DNA from: Diphasiastrum complanatum
Taxonomy: Eukaryota > Streptophyta > Lycopodiopsida > Lycopodiales > Lycopodiaceae
Assembly: GCA_029204225.1 (NCBI GenBank)
Contig: CM055098.1
Location: forward strand, 25,461,473-25,525,472
Length of the DNA stretch: 64,000 bases
Reading direction: 5' to 3'
In this document: piece after piece, positions 1 to 10,821 of the stretch
Layout of the letters: each line of letters opens with the position of its first letter
Numbering within the stretch: the first letter of the stretch is position 1
Notes under the pieces: model-generated
Databases searched by the model: none
What the model saw: only the letters and a program-made list of their open reading frames with translations
Told to the model about the DNA's origin: nothing
Translations under genes and position numbers: made by a program

Positions 1-850
1 ATAGGCTAGGAAATATATCCCACTATAATATGTTTGATGATTCTGATCCTTGGCGGCAAATGAGGTTTTTGTAATGCCTCAAAGCCCTAGACCCTCTGAA
101 CCTCAATCCCCTAGAAAAGAGTTTGATCAATTCCATGATGCTGCTAATGTTTTTTATCCATCTTTTTTGATCAATCAACAAGATCAAGCAAATCAAACAC
201 CAGATACCATCAGGGTTGTCCATGCGGTCATATCCCCAAAGCAGTTCGACGTCACGGTGTCTGATGGATATGAAGAAGCAAATACCTTTGAAGAGGAAGA
301 ACTACTGGCATGACCTTAATGCCAAACAGGCACCGCACTTGCAGTTCTTGTTTATGCTGCTGCTGCCACAAATTTAACATTGGTGGATTCTGGTGATGCA
401 CTTGGTTTAGTCTCTACCCTTGTGCGCATGATCTAGTCTATGTGGATAAGATAAAAGATTATGAGAAAGCAGATGTTCAGATCTTGGAATCGAACCCTCA
501 GATCACCGTTCCGGTTATGCCTCAATTCTCGCCTCAACAACATGATTAGGGAGGAATGGATGCTGGAATGGATCAAGGAGGAGATGGAGATACTGTAGAA
601 GGAATACCAAGAGTACCGACCAAGGAAGCATGCCCATCTACTTCAAGGACCAGGCCCTTATTTCAAAAACTGATCACCATCGAAGAACAAATTCAATCTT
701 TCTTGCAGCACCATCCACATGAATCCTCGAGAAGTGGTTGGGTGATAAAGTTCCCACACATGTGGACAATATGGATCTTGGCCCTCACTAATTTTGGAAT
801 CAAATCCCCTCCTCAAAGTTTATATTCCAACTCGCCATCTCAGTTCTAGT
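1..850 (+). pseudogene. Unrecognised ORF family X, copy 1 (decayed)
   Basis: Open stretches at 50-313 and 556-849, with fragments between, form a broken reading frame whose product I do not recognise. Parts match the copy on the other strand at 1634-3268. FEEEELLA at its end of the first stretch matches FEEEEVLA. VDSGDALGLVSTLV (about 380-425) matches VDSSDALDLVSSLA. VPVMPQFSP (about 510) matches VPIMPQFSP. IQSFLQHHPHESSRSGW (about 700) matches IQTFLKQHLHESSRGGW. The long coiled coil of copy 2 is mostly deleted here, and in-frame stops and frame changes are present. It could be a gag-like or LINE ORF1-like protein of an unnamed retroelement. There is no evidence of function. Confidence 0.55.
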
Positions 851-912
851 CTCTAGCAACAAAGGGTGCCAAAATGGATTTGTATTTGATCAAACACTAA
901 CCTCTGTACTTG

Positions 913-1515
913 GCTCTGATACCGTGTTAAAGTATAGTACTTTAGGACCCTAAATGGATCTACAAAAGATCCACAAGAGTGATTGGATGTTTGCTAAACT
1001 AACATCCATTAACCCTACGATCCATTAACACTACACATCGACAACAAAGATAGCTTACCCTTTCTCTCTCCCTTTCTCTCTCATAAAATGTATAATAACA
1101 CTCAATCCCAATAACATTCAGATCCAACAATTAGCAAAAACCAAAGAAAGCATGAGAGATGGAAGAGGAAAGAAGAAGAGCAAGGACATTCATCAATCCA
1201 TTTCTGAAGAGAACCAATCTGCTTTATTGAAATGAGGAAATGAACATGTGTAGGAACTCGAGTTGGTCCCTTCTTATAGTAGAGAGGAGGACCTGGCCTC
1301 TGAATCCTATTGGTCCATTTCTACCTCCCTAATTATTCAAATTTAAAAAAGTGTGGGAACTATCAAAATTGGAGGGAAACTCAACTTTATTCACTAACTT
1401 GACATTTAGGCCCTACGACATTAAAAATCCCGCAAAAAGGCCTAAAGTCCTTTTATTGACTTTTAACTAATCAATCAAATACCTATGTGATCATCGGGTT
1501 GGACTTACACACGCA
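913..1515 (-). mobile_element. LTR fragment with primer binding site, minus orientation
   Basis: On the minus strand an LTR-like end ...TTTAACA (925 upward) is followed directly by CGGTATCAGAGC (924-913), close to the TGGTATCAGAGC site that pairs with initiator Met tRNA in plant copia elements. CTACTATAAGAAG (minus, near 1280) could be its promoter TATA. The far LTR end is uncertain; about 1515 is an estimate. The element body expected below 913 is replaced by ORF X copy 1. Confidence 0.5.
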
Positions 1516-1633
1516 GGGTGCCAAATCCCTCTCACTTATTAACTAGGGTTAGGGTTGCCTTGGGATCCGCAAACCCTCCAACAGTATCTCCCACCCAAAC
1601 TGGTGGCGGTCCCATGACACCTGCAATATGCAG

Positions 1634-3268
1634 TTATTGGGGACTTTTATTTGCTTCGCGCCGAATCTTGATTAAATGGTATTGCACCTTCTCCATAAAG
1701 TCGAGGCGGACAGTATTAAAATCCAAGTTGTGTGGCAGAAGGCTCCGGAAACCCACTTTGACATTGTCCATGATGTGAAGCGTGATTCCCAGGAGCCTCC
1801 CATCATTGCTGCACAAAAGTATAAATGAGCAACCGACAGCTGGTCTTTGATTTGCTCTGAGGCCATCGGGTAATTTGGATCGAATGTCAGAGGAGGGAGG
1901 CAATCATCCCATCTGGTTGTCACTGACGCCAACAAAGTTAGATCTTTCGCAAATAGTGCCGATTGTCGCACCGTTGGATCTGGAGAGTGGATATACTCTC
2001 TCTGGTATGCTTGCAAAGCCCAGTGGAAGTCTACTGATATGGTCCAGTTGTAGGGCTGATGGATGATTGGCCAATTGGGCATATGGATTGTGATTTTGTC
2101 CACAGCCAATCCCAAATCTTTCCATTTATTTTTTCCTGGCATTGGCACATAATAATGGTCGACCCGCAATTGGCGAGGCCTGACGACGTAACTACTTCAT
2201 GATTCCGGAGTTTTCTCAAATGCAGTGATTCTCCATGCCGGCTGCTCTCCCAATGCAGGTATTTTGTCCAACTCTTTGCCGGCTTCTATCTCGAAGGTCT
2301 TAAACTTCAGAACCCATCCACCACGCGAGGACTCATGCAGATGTTGCTTTAAGAAGGTCTGGATTTGGTCCTCGACGTTGATGGGCCTTCTGAATAGAGG
2401 TGTGTCCTTGATGAGGATGGACCCGCTTGCATTGCTGGTAAAATTGGCGGTTGTTTTGCTATATCTGGAGCTCCCCTTGGTCCATGCTCAAATCTACCCA
2501 TGTATCCATTTGTACATCTTGTTGGCGCGAAGGGGAGAATTGCGGCATGATCGGTACGGGGATTTGTGATCCGGCTTCCAACACTTGAGCGGCTGTTTTT
2601 TGATAGGTGGTGATGATCTCTTTAGCCTTGGCCAACTCGGTTGAAGCTGTTCCTTTGAGCCTGTCAAAGCGGCCTTGGAATCCCTGAAGGACTACTTTGT
2701 ATGTTTTCACTTTCTTAAACAAATACGCGATCTCCGTCGATGTGATCAGATGATCTGGTATTTGCGTTTGAAGATAAGCATCACGCTCAAGGGTGGTCAC
2801 ATCCAATTCACCTTAGAGATGCGTGCGATCCTGTTTCGCCATCTGCAACTGACCCTTCAGCAATTGCACCTATTGTTTTGCATCCTTCACGGCCTTATCC
2901 ACCTGATCCTGTGCGGTTGTCAAGGCGTTTTGCAGAGAGCTCACGTATTCTTCAAGACGATCAGCTTGTTGTTGGGCCAACTTCTTTTCAGCTTCAGCCT
3001 TGTCTTCATGCTGCTTGGCAATCTTTAGCACTCGATCCAGTTGGACAATCTTCTGGCTGATCAGAGTGTTGTCGGAGTGCATATCGAAAATTCTCTGCTC
3101 CATTTCTTTCTTCTTATCCAGCATTGACTGGATCACTTGCGCAAGGCTTGAGACCAAATCGAGAGCATCACTAGAATCGACTGTCATGGAGGCGACAGCA
3201 ATAGGAGGACCTGATGGAACTGTCCTTGGTTGGCGTGGAATAAGTGCCAGTACTTCTTCTTCTTCAAA
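1634..3268 (-). pseudogene. Unrecognised ORF family X, copy 2 (coiled coil, decayed)
   Basis: Read on the minus strand from 3268, the frame gives FEEEEVLALIPRQP, then VDSSDALDLVSSLAQVIQSM, then a long heptad-like stretch rich in K, E, Q and L (about 3130-2870). Two in-frame stops (TAG near 2870, TAA near 2815) are followed by more coiled coil, VPIMPQFSP and MDQGE (to 2459). After a frameshift comes IQTFLKQHLHESSRGGW (about 2330). After another comes a 165-codon stretch from 2169 with VDHYYVPMPGKNKW and TRWDDCLPPLTFDPNYPM. The product is unknown. The size and coiled coil suggest a nucleic-acid-binding or capsid-like protein of a mobile element, but no zinc knuckle or catalytic motif is visible. 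A copia element begins at its 5' end. Confidence 0.55.
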
Positions 3269-6200
3269 AATGTGTTTCTCCTCGAAACCCTAATCCTCAA
3301 GAAATTCCCAAATTCAAGAAAAGAGCACGAGTTGCTCTTCATGTTTTGAAGCTAAATGTCTCCAATGAAGTCCTAAGAGAGATTAGTTCTTGTGTCAATG
3401 CTCAAGAAGCATGGAGTACTCTTCAATCTATTTACGAGTCTAAAAACACTTCTGGAATCCTTACTCTAAGAAATATGATCTTTCAAAGTTTTCAAAGAAA
3501 GGATGAAAGTGCTTCATCCTATGTTTCTAGAGTTAAGGATCTCCATAAAGATCTTTGTTGCATAGATGATTCTATCAAATCCAAGGAAATAGTTCAAGTT
3601 ATCTTGAATGGACTAAGTGAAGATTTTGATACCATTGTCCAACCTTATGCAATTAAAGAGGACTTACCCTCTTTAGAAGCCTTGCAAGGAGTCTTGATAG
3701 CCGAGGAGTATAGGCATCAAACTCGAATTGCAAGATTTGAGAGATTATCTCTCAAAGATGGAGGAAGTGACCAAGCACTCTTCACCAAATCCAAGGAGAA
3801 GAGAAAAGACAAGAAGAATGGCAAGAGCTCCAAGGACAACACAAGAGCAATGGAGAAGACATCCGAGGAGGAACCAAGCTCATCCAATGTGAAGAAGAAC
3901 AAGTACAAGGTTACTTGTTTCTCATGTGGCAAAAAGGGGCATTTTGCCTCTCAATGCTACAAAAGGAAAAAGCAAGACAACATCACTTGTGAAGATGAAT
4001 CTCCTTGTGACAAAGAAGATTCACTTATGATGTCTAACTTTTCATCTTCCTCTTTCAAGCATTCTAATGTATGGTGGCTAGATAGTGGCGCCTCACCCCA
4101 CATGAGTAGTGATAAAAACTCTTTTTGTAATCTTGTACCATACAAAGGATCTAGAAGTTGTATCTATATAGCAAATGATGAGGAATGCATGATAGAAGGC
4201 ATAGGAAGCATATCTCTAGATAAGCTTGATCTCATTGATGTGCTCTATGTTCCTAGTTTGACTAAAAATCTAAGAAGTGTAGGCCAACTCAATGATGATG
4301 GTCCACAAGTAGATTTTAAAGATGGTACTTGCTTGATCACAAAAGATGATGATATAATAGCATCATGTTCTCGTTTTGGAAGGTTATTCAAGCTTGATGG
4401 AAATGAAAAAGCTAATCTTTGCTCGGATATTGTGCTACAAGGAAAGCTCTCAAGTGAAGATCTATGGCATAGGAGGTTGGGTCATCCCAACTCCAAGGCC
4501 ATGCAATCTATGTGCAAGTTGGAGCTAGCTCATGGTTTGTCTAAATCAATGATCAAGGAGCCAAGTCCTTGTGATGCATGTGCATTGGCCAAATCACATG
4601 CAAGGCCACATCAAAGATCAACCATCAAGTCCAAAGCACCTTTGGAACTCATCCATAGTGACATTCATTTCTCATCCACCAAGAGCAAGGGTGGAGCTAC
4701 ATGTTTTATAACATTTATTGATGATTACTCACGTTTTTGTTGGGTTTACCTTTTATCTTCTAAAGCATTAGCATATGAAACTTTTGTGAAGTTCAAAGCT
4801 TTTGTTGAGAATCAACTATCTTGTAAAATTAAAGCTTTGAGAAGTGATAATGGAGGTGAATACATCTCCACAAAGTTCATAAACTTTTGTAATGATTTTG
4901 GCATAAGAAGAGATTTCACTTGCTCGTACTCTCCTCAATCTAATGGAGTAGCCGGAAGAAAAAATAGAACTCTATGTGAATGTGCAAAGGCACTTAGACT
5001 AGAAGCCACTCTTTCTAAAGATTTTTGGGGAGAAGCAATAGGATGTGCTAACTACCTTTGCAATTTTTTGCCAAATCATGCTATAGAAGATATTTTACCT
5101 TATGAAAAGTTGTATGGAAGGAAACCCGAGGTCAATCATCTTAGAACATTTGGATGTGTATGCTTTGTACATGTACCTCTTGAAACAAGAAAAAAAGAAG
5201 ATGCTAATGCTCTTAAAGGCATTATGATAGGCTATTCAAGTAAAGCCTATAGGATTTTTGTTCCATCCACTAATCAAACTATGATAAATAGAGATGTGAT
5301 CTTCCATGAAGATCGAATGTACATGAAGGACAATGTGCAGGAATCTCAAGAGCTTATTCATCAAGGAGGAGTCTCTTCATCAAGTATTGATCAAGATGAA
5401 GACTTGTTGGGGCCAAGATCACAAGAGAAGCCGAGTCTACCAATGACTCCAAGAAGATCAACCCGAGAGAGATCCGAGCCTAGAAGACTCACCTACTTGG
5501 AAAAAGGCAAACAAGTGGAGGATTCAAGTTCTCTACATGCTTTTCACACTTCCATTGAAGAACCATCAAGTGTGGAGGAAGCTCTTCATTCAAAGGATTG
5601 GATCAAAGCTATGGAGGCCGAGTATGAAGCTTTGATGCAAAATGAGACTTGGCAACTTGTAGATCCACCTAATGACAAGCATGTCATTGGATGCAAGTGG
5701 GTCTATAGAATCAAGCTCAACAATGATGGATCAATCAATAAGTTCAAAGCAAGGCTTTGTGCTAAAGGCTATGCCCAAATCAAAGGCATAGATTATGAAG
5801 AAACCTTTGCTCCCGTAGCAAAGATGGTAACCATTAGAATTCTCATCACTATTTGTTGCTTTTATGATTGGAAAATGCTTCAACTTGATGTTTCCAATGC
5901 TTTCTTGAATGGTTACTTAGAAGAAGAAATATATATGCATCAACCTCCAGGTTTTGTTGAGAATGGAAAAGGATCAAAAGTATGCTTACTTTTGAAAAGT
6001 CTTTATGGCTTGAAACAAGCTCCAAGGGCTTGGTATGAGAGGTTGAACACTTATCTTCTTTCTATTGGTTTCAAGATTAGTTCATATGATCCATCATTAC
6101 ATCTTAAATATGTTGGTAATGATATAATCATGTTGCTTATTTATGTAGATGACATTCTATTATGTGGAAGCAACATAGATTTACTTGTTGATACCAAGAT

Positions 6201-7032
6201 CTCCTTAGGAAAGGAATTCAAAATGCAAGATCTTGGATTTTTTCATCATGTACTTGGATTAGAGATTAAGATCTCTAAAGACTTAGCTTTCATTTCTCAA
6301 GAAAGTTATGTAAGATCTATGCTTAAGAAGTTTAAAATGGAAGATTGTAAAAGCATAGATACTCCTATGGAGTCTAATGTTAAAGACACTAAAACTTGTG
6401 ATGAAGCATCCTTTGAGGACATCACACTTTTTAGAAGTCTAATAGACTCTTTAATATGGCTCACTATCACTAGGGCCGATCTTAGCTCTAGTGTGCACAA
6501 GCTTAGTCAAAGCATGCAAAATCCAAAGATCCATGATTGGAAAAAGGGAAAGAGGATCTTAAGATATGTTGCCACTCAAGACTATGGACTTTGTTTTAAA
6601 AGACATGATCTAAGTCTTATTGCCTTTTCAGATTTGGATTTTGCAGGTGATAAGGTGGATAGAAAGTCCACAAGTGCTTACACAATATTTTGGGGAGGTA
6701 ATCTTGTCTCTTGGAAATCTAATAAGCAAGACACTATTTCTTTATCTTCATGTGAAGCCGAGTACAAGGCTTTGACTATCACAACAAAGGAAGTCATTTG
6801 GATCAAAAGACTACTAGTGGAGCTCGAGATCATTCAAGAGGAGGAAATACCTTGCATCAAATGTGATAGCATCTTGGCCCAATATCTTGCAAGTAATCCA
6901 ATCTTCCATGCAAGAAGTAAACACATAGAGGTAGCACACCACTATGTAAAAGAAAAAGTTATGGATGGTGAGATTCTCCTTGAGCATGTATCAACTTCAA
7001 ATTGTATGCAGATTTGCTCACCAAGCCTCTAG
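3244..7032 (+). CDS. Ty1/copia gag-pol polyprotein, 5'-truncated, integrase Glu lost
   Basis: The frame is 1262 codons. Genuine homology starts near residue 18 (about 3295); earlier codons come from flanking DNA read by chance. Domain order is copia: gag (UBN2-like), zinc knuckle CFSCGKKGHFASQC (near 3919), protease WWLDSGASPHMS (4072), LWHRRLGHPN (4464), integrase core with HSDIHF and RSDNGGEY, RT with QLDVSNAFLNG (5881) and YVDDILL (about 6145), and RNase H with SDLDFAGD and SCEAEYKAL. The family motif NGVAERKN reads NGVAGRKN here (about 4945), so the third residue of the D,D-35-E triad is Gly. A frameshift near 7000 removes ADLLTKPLA from the main frame. The first gag residues and 5' LTR are absent, so the element cannot move on its own. 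Confidence 0.93.
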   Translation: MPVLLLLQKCVSPRNPNPQEIPKFKKRARVALHVLKLNVSNEVLREISSCVNAQEAWSTLQSIYESKNTSGILTLRNMIFQSFQRKDESASSYVSRVKDLHKDLCCIDDSIKSKEIVQVILNGLSEDFDTIVQPYAIKEDLPSLEALQGVLIAEEYRHQTRIARFERLSLKDGGSDQALFTKSKEKRKDKKNGKSSKDNTRAMEKTSEEEPSSSNVKKNKYKVTCFSCGKKGHFASQCYKRKKQDNITCEDESPCDKEDSLMMSNFSSSSFKHSNVWWLDSGASPHMSSDKNSFCNLVPYKGSRSCIYIANDEECMIEGIGSISLDKLDLIDVLYVPSLTKNLRSVGQLNDDGPQVDFKDGTCLITKDDDIIASCSRFGRLFKLDGNEKANLCSDIVLQGKLSSEDLWHRRLGHPNSKAMQSMCKLELAHGLSKSMIKEPSPCDACALAKSHARPHQRSTIKSKAPLELIHSDIHFSSTKSKGGATCFITFIDDYSRFCWVYLLSSKALAYETFVKFKAFVENQLSCKIKALRSDNGGEYISTKFINFCNDFGIRRDFTCSYSPQSNGVAGRKNRTLCECAKALRLEATLSKDFWGEAIGCANYLCNFLPNHAIEDILPYEKLYGRKPEVNHLRTFGCVCFVHVPLETRKKEDANALKGIMIGYSSKAYRIFVPSTNQTMINRDVIFHEDRMYMKDNVQESQELIHQGGVSSSSIDQDEDLLGPRSQEKPSLPMTPRRSTRERSEPRRLTYLEKGKQVEDSSSLHAFHTSIEEPSSVEEALHSKDWIKAMEAEYEALMQNETWQLVDPPNDKHVIGCKWVYRIKLNNDGSINKFKARLCAKGYAQIKGIDYEETFAPVAKMVTIRILITICCFYDWKMLQLDVSNAFLNGYLEEEIYMHQPPGFVENGKGSKVCLLLKSLYGLKQAPRAWYERLNTYLLSIGFKISSYDPSLHLKYVGNDIIMLLIYVDDILLCGSNIDLLVDTKISLGKEFKMQDLGFFHHVLGLEIKISKDLAFISQESYVRSMLKKFKMEDCKSIDTPMESNVKDTKTCDEASFEDITLFRSLIDSLIWLTITRADLSSSVHKLSQSMQNPKIHDWKKGKRILRYVATQDYGLCFKRHDLSLIAFSDLDFAGDKVDRKSTSAYTIFWGGNLVSWKSNKQDTISLSSCEAEYKALTITTKEVIWIKRLLVELEIIQEEEIPCIKCDSILAQYLASNPIFHARSKHIEVAHHYVKEKVMDGEILLEHVSTSNCMQICSPSL

Positions 7033-7475
7033 CTAAGAAGGACTTTGAAAAACATGGATCAAACCTTGGCTTGATCTCCAAGTCCTTAGTATTGTAAATA
7101 TTATTTTCATTTTAAGGAGTGTGAAAATATTGTAAAATTAAAATAATATTTAACTTAGAGATTCAAGTTTTGGGGTGTGTCCAAACTTGAGGTAGACTAG
7201 TCTAGTAACTTTCCAAGTTGAGTCAAGGTAGATTTTTAGTCTCCATAGTGATGTGTAGGTCTAGAACCTATCAAAAAGCATGTGAGGCTACTCTTGTAGG
7301 TCAAGGATTCTCAAAAAGAGAGTTCTCAAGTCTTATCCATTTCTCTTTTTGTCATCTAGTAGAGAGGTAGAGGCTATGTGGCATCTAGGTTGCTTTCTCT
7401 CTCCACGAGTTCTAGAAGGTCTCTTGTATTATAGATAAGGTGGCTTTGTACCTCAATATCACACTTCTTCAAGTA
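3280..7475 (+). mobile_element. Ty1/copia element lacking its 5' end
   Basis: The unit comprises the truncated gag-pol, a short post-coding segment and a right-hand LTR. The left boundary is abrupt: at about 3275-3300 the sequence changes from ORF X (other strand) to copia gag, with no LTR or primer binding site. The right boundary abuts a minus-strand gypsy remnant near 7480. The long open frame makes it one of the younger elements in the window. Confidence 0.8.
7118..7475 (+). repeat. Right LTR of the copia element
   Basis: A short purine run (TTTTAAGGAG, 7109-7118) acts as a weak polypurine tract. It is followed by TGTGAAAATATTG, a plausible LTR start. The sequence then continues as AT-rich non-coding DNA until the gypsy homology near 7480. 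There is no second LTR to align, so the ends are estimates. Confidence 0.5.
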
Positions 7476-9170
7476 AAGCTTCCATTCGATCCATTGGAGG
7501 TGTAATGATAGTTAGATTGTGATGAATTTTGGTGTTAAAGCATGAAGGCACATTCACATCCCCAACAGCACAATGCATACGAGATTTCAAAAGCAAGTGA
7601 AAGAGTTCAAACTCGGAATCATGAAGTTTCTCAATTAATTCAGCCGAGGAAATCTTCGGCGATGGAAGTACATCGGTCTCTCCAAAAATAGAGACAATCT
7701 GATCAAACTTATCTCTAAATACCATAGAATGATTTTTAAAATCTATCTCTAAAGAGTCTGATTTGCCAAAAAACCATTCATAGCCCAAAATCACATCAGT
7801 CCGGTCCAGATTCATTACGATGGAAATCCAACGGCTCAACATAGTCCTGCATCCGAAGCTCTAAGTTCGAGACTTTGACATCCCAAATCTCAGTGTCCGA
7901 CCCTGAGGCAAGACGGACCACGTAACGGTGATCACTGGCCATGGTGGGCACTCGGAGCTTCTGCACAAGTCGAGCATTCAAAAAATTGTGAGTACTACCT
8001 GAATCAAATAGTACATTCACGTCTTTCCCTAAAATATTGCCTCTCACACAAAACAATTCATTACGCTTGAAAGAGAGTGTACTAAAGTTACAAGTACAGT
8101 GACAATTATTCAACAAATTGGCTTGCAATTTACCTGCCGAAAAATCCACAGTCATGAAGCCAATTTACCTGCCGATAAATCCACAGTAATGAAACTTGAC
8201 GACTTTGTGTTTCGTTTGGGGCACTATTTGGCACGATGCCCGGGTTTATTGCAGTAGAAACACAGATTCTGTTAAAGCGCCACCAACCGTGCTTTGTCTT
8301 TAACCACCAATTTTTTCTTATTCTTTTTCTTCTTTGGGTGTTGGTATGCTTCTGCCTCCAGCTCGTCAAAAAACTGCTTTTTACGCTTGTTAGATTTTTC
8401 TTGCTTGGGTTTCAGGGCCATTTGGCCGTGTACGCTTTTTCGTGAAGCAACAACTGTACTATCATAGACTTTTGCCACATGGATAGCATCATCTAGTGAG
8501 TTAAGGATATTTCGATTGCATTCATTTTGATACTCAGCTGGCAGTCTGGCAATAAATTGCCACTGTGCTAACTTACGATCAAATAGCGGCACCTTGGCCA
8601 ACGAGTCCAAGAACTCTTGGACTTAACGTCCAGTTCTCGGCTGCCCATTTTGCAGTTGATAAACCAAATATACAGCTCGGAATCGTCTATCGTGACAAAA
8701 GCTTTCTGGAATTCCGTCAGAAATTCAGCCCAAGTCACCGGTTTCGTGGAAAGTTCCCTCCACCAAGAAGAGGCTTTACCTTTCAGAAACAATAGAACCG
8801 ATGATATTCGTTTATCCTCTGGGACATTGTGCAAGCTAAAATGGCTTGTCCAACGGTTTATCAAGTCTTCAACAACTTCCGGACGTTTAAACTTTTTATC
8901 GCTGAAAAATATTTTCGGTTGGTAGCCCAAGTTGTTAGAGTTAATAGCTTGCAGTTGATTAAATAGATTTTGCATTTGTTTATCCCGTTGTTTATTGCTC
9001 TGATGAAGTTCTAAAACTGCCTAGACTAAGGTTTGCAACAGTTTTTCTGAGTCTAGGGTGTCATCACTGCCGAGTGAGGCCGATTGAATTTCCGTATTTC
9101 CCCCATCACTTCCTGGTGATGCCGGGTGAATCTCGGTAGCACCCCCGTCCATAATTTCATCAATATCCAT
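7459..9170 (-). pseudogene. Ty3/gypsy gag-protease remnant
   Basis: Gag starts at ATG 9170 (MDIDEIMDGGATEI), has an in-frame TAG near 9025, then MQNLFNQLQAINSNN and the capsid motifs KGKASSWWREL and WAEFLTEFQKAF. A frame change leads to PLFDRKLAQWQFIARLP (about 8590) and a Lys-rich tail. The zinc knuckle CFYCNKPGHRAK-stop-C (about 8265) carries a nonsense codon. Protease LFDSGSTHNFL (about 8010) keeps its Asp. After a frameshift DVILGYEWFF (7786) follows, and the element stops at the copia junction near 7480. Related gag pieces lie at 17330-17995 and 40740-41310. Confidence 0.88.
8107..8197. repeat. Short tandem duplication between gag and protease
   Basis: The segment containing CAATTTACCTGCCG and ATCCACAGT occurs twice, about 40 bp apart, around 8127 and 8161. 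It duplicates the start of the protease region and adds to the frame disruption. Confidence 0.6.
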
Positions 9171-9594
9171 TTGCTTGCCAACTGAAAATTTAGTTTGGAA
9201 TGCAACAATACAAACAACTGCAAAAGCATGAGCTTCTAATACATGTGGTGACTAAAGGAATGTGTATAGAGAGGGATTCAATAAGAAGCACAAAACATAG
9301 AGAATATATGGCAATACTCTTCGTCTCAATCTCTTCCTCTTCTCTTCCACTTGTCCTCCTTTCCATGCTTCTTTCTATTCTCCTTCACTCTTTTTGTATC
9401 CATAGTTCTCATCTTCTCTCTTTTCTTCTCACTCCCTCTTACCATATTTTCACTAGGTTATGTTATGTTGGTAGTATGTATGCAATATCTCATCATTAAT
9501 CTAGATCCATTCATTTGCTGTATGTAAATACTTGTACAATCGTACACTCTGCAAAAATATTAAGGAATCGGTGACAGTGACATGTCGACTCATC

Positions 9595-9708
9595 CGAGAG
9601 CAAAATAGTTTCATCTCATTTCTTTTTATTCTTGTTGCATTTCACAGCTTTCGAGAGCAAAATAGTTTTATCTCATTTCTTTTTATTCTTGTTGCATGTC
9701 ACAGCTTT
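9595..9708. repeat. 57-bp tandem duplication
   Basis: Two adjacent units begin CGAGAGCAAAATAGTTT at 9595 and 9652 and run through CTTGTTGCAT to CACAGCTT. They differ at only a few positions, indicating a recent local duplication. No coding content. Confidence 0.85.
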
Positions 9709-10775
9709 TGAGCTCTCTTTGTCAAAACCATTTCTATAGTACAAATGCTAACTAAATGGACAATTTTTGGGTCCTATATAACCAATTCATGGAGGCAGAT
9801 GTTTCATATGCTTAAATTACTGCGAGTTTATACATTAATCATAAATTTTAAACTCCCACTCCTTGATCAGCAACAGTGCCATATTCCTTCTTGTTTTCCA
9901 GTAATCAGCAGGGAGTTAGTACTATTTCTATTGGTATCTATACTGAGAAGAAGAGACTTGGTCTTTTGCAATTATCTTATAGATATTGTGCAAATCCAAG
10001 TACTATCTAGGTTGTGACATTTCTCTGCGGCAGCAATTCTTGCAAAGGTGGAGAAAGAAGCTGCAAAGTAAGTCAACATATTCTATTTCTTTTTACCAAC
10101 AGCTAAAAACTTGTGCTTGAATTTGAGCAGTTCAGTTGGTATCAAATAGCAAATATTTATGCAAGTTGTTTGTTATTATTCTACCCGATACGTTACACCT
10201 CTCGCTATAGGCTCTTAATCGATACTATTTGCAGTGGCAATAGAAATGTGTAGATTTCTATTTTCTTTGTGATAAGCCTTACATGTCCTTCAATATGTGT
10301 TGATCCTTCTTAATATGGTTTTCATCTCCTTAGTTGTAGAACAAATAGTGCTTCTATTATATTTAAGCTGCTGCTCACAAATTAAGGCTCTTTCACAAGT
10401 GGAGCCAGTCTAATCTACATCATCTATCGAATTTCTTTGATTTGCCTGTCACCATTCTATTCACCAAGTCTAGGTTCAAAAACACAATGAAAGGTAGGCA
10501 AGCAGATAAAATTATGAACTAAGAGATCAAGTGCATGCCATTGAACCAAATTCACCTTGGTTGATTTACCGTAACCGTGGTGTTGTGAAAAAATCATGGC
10601 AAAAATGTGTACGTTTACAAGGTGGCTTCTTTGACTAGTCATAAATAAGCACAAATTATTATCTCAAATCAACTACTAATATCTACCATTCACAATTGAA
10701 ACACCATGCGACCAAGTATTTTCATTTTGCAGGCTTTTCCAGTACAATACCTTCACCCTTTCCACTTAAGTCTCT

Positions 10776-10821
10776 AGTCTTTACATTATGGACATGCCGA
10801 ATTGTCCATAATGTAAAGACT
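10776..10821. repeat. Perfect 19-bp inverted repeat (hairpin)
   Basis: AGTCTTTACATTATGGACA at 10776-10794 is exactly complementary to 10803-10821, with an 8-base loop (TGCCGAAT). Pairing extends outward on both sides with a few mismatches. It could be a remnant of a palindromic transposon, a small-RNA precursor or a chance foldback. No A-rich terminator context is seen. Confidence 0.8.

Noticed and set aside
9200-9499. 99-codon Leu/Ser-rich frame, considered as a secreted or membrane protein
   Set aside because: Arises from a CT/TTC-rich stretch. No start context, family or conserved features.
10021-10075. Plus-strand exon-like stretch (AILAKVEKEAAK followed by GTAAGT after a GCGGCAG acceptor)
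   Set aside because: It is only about 13 codons long, with no neighbouring exons or family match. Exon-like strings of this size occur by chance.
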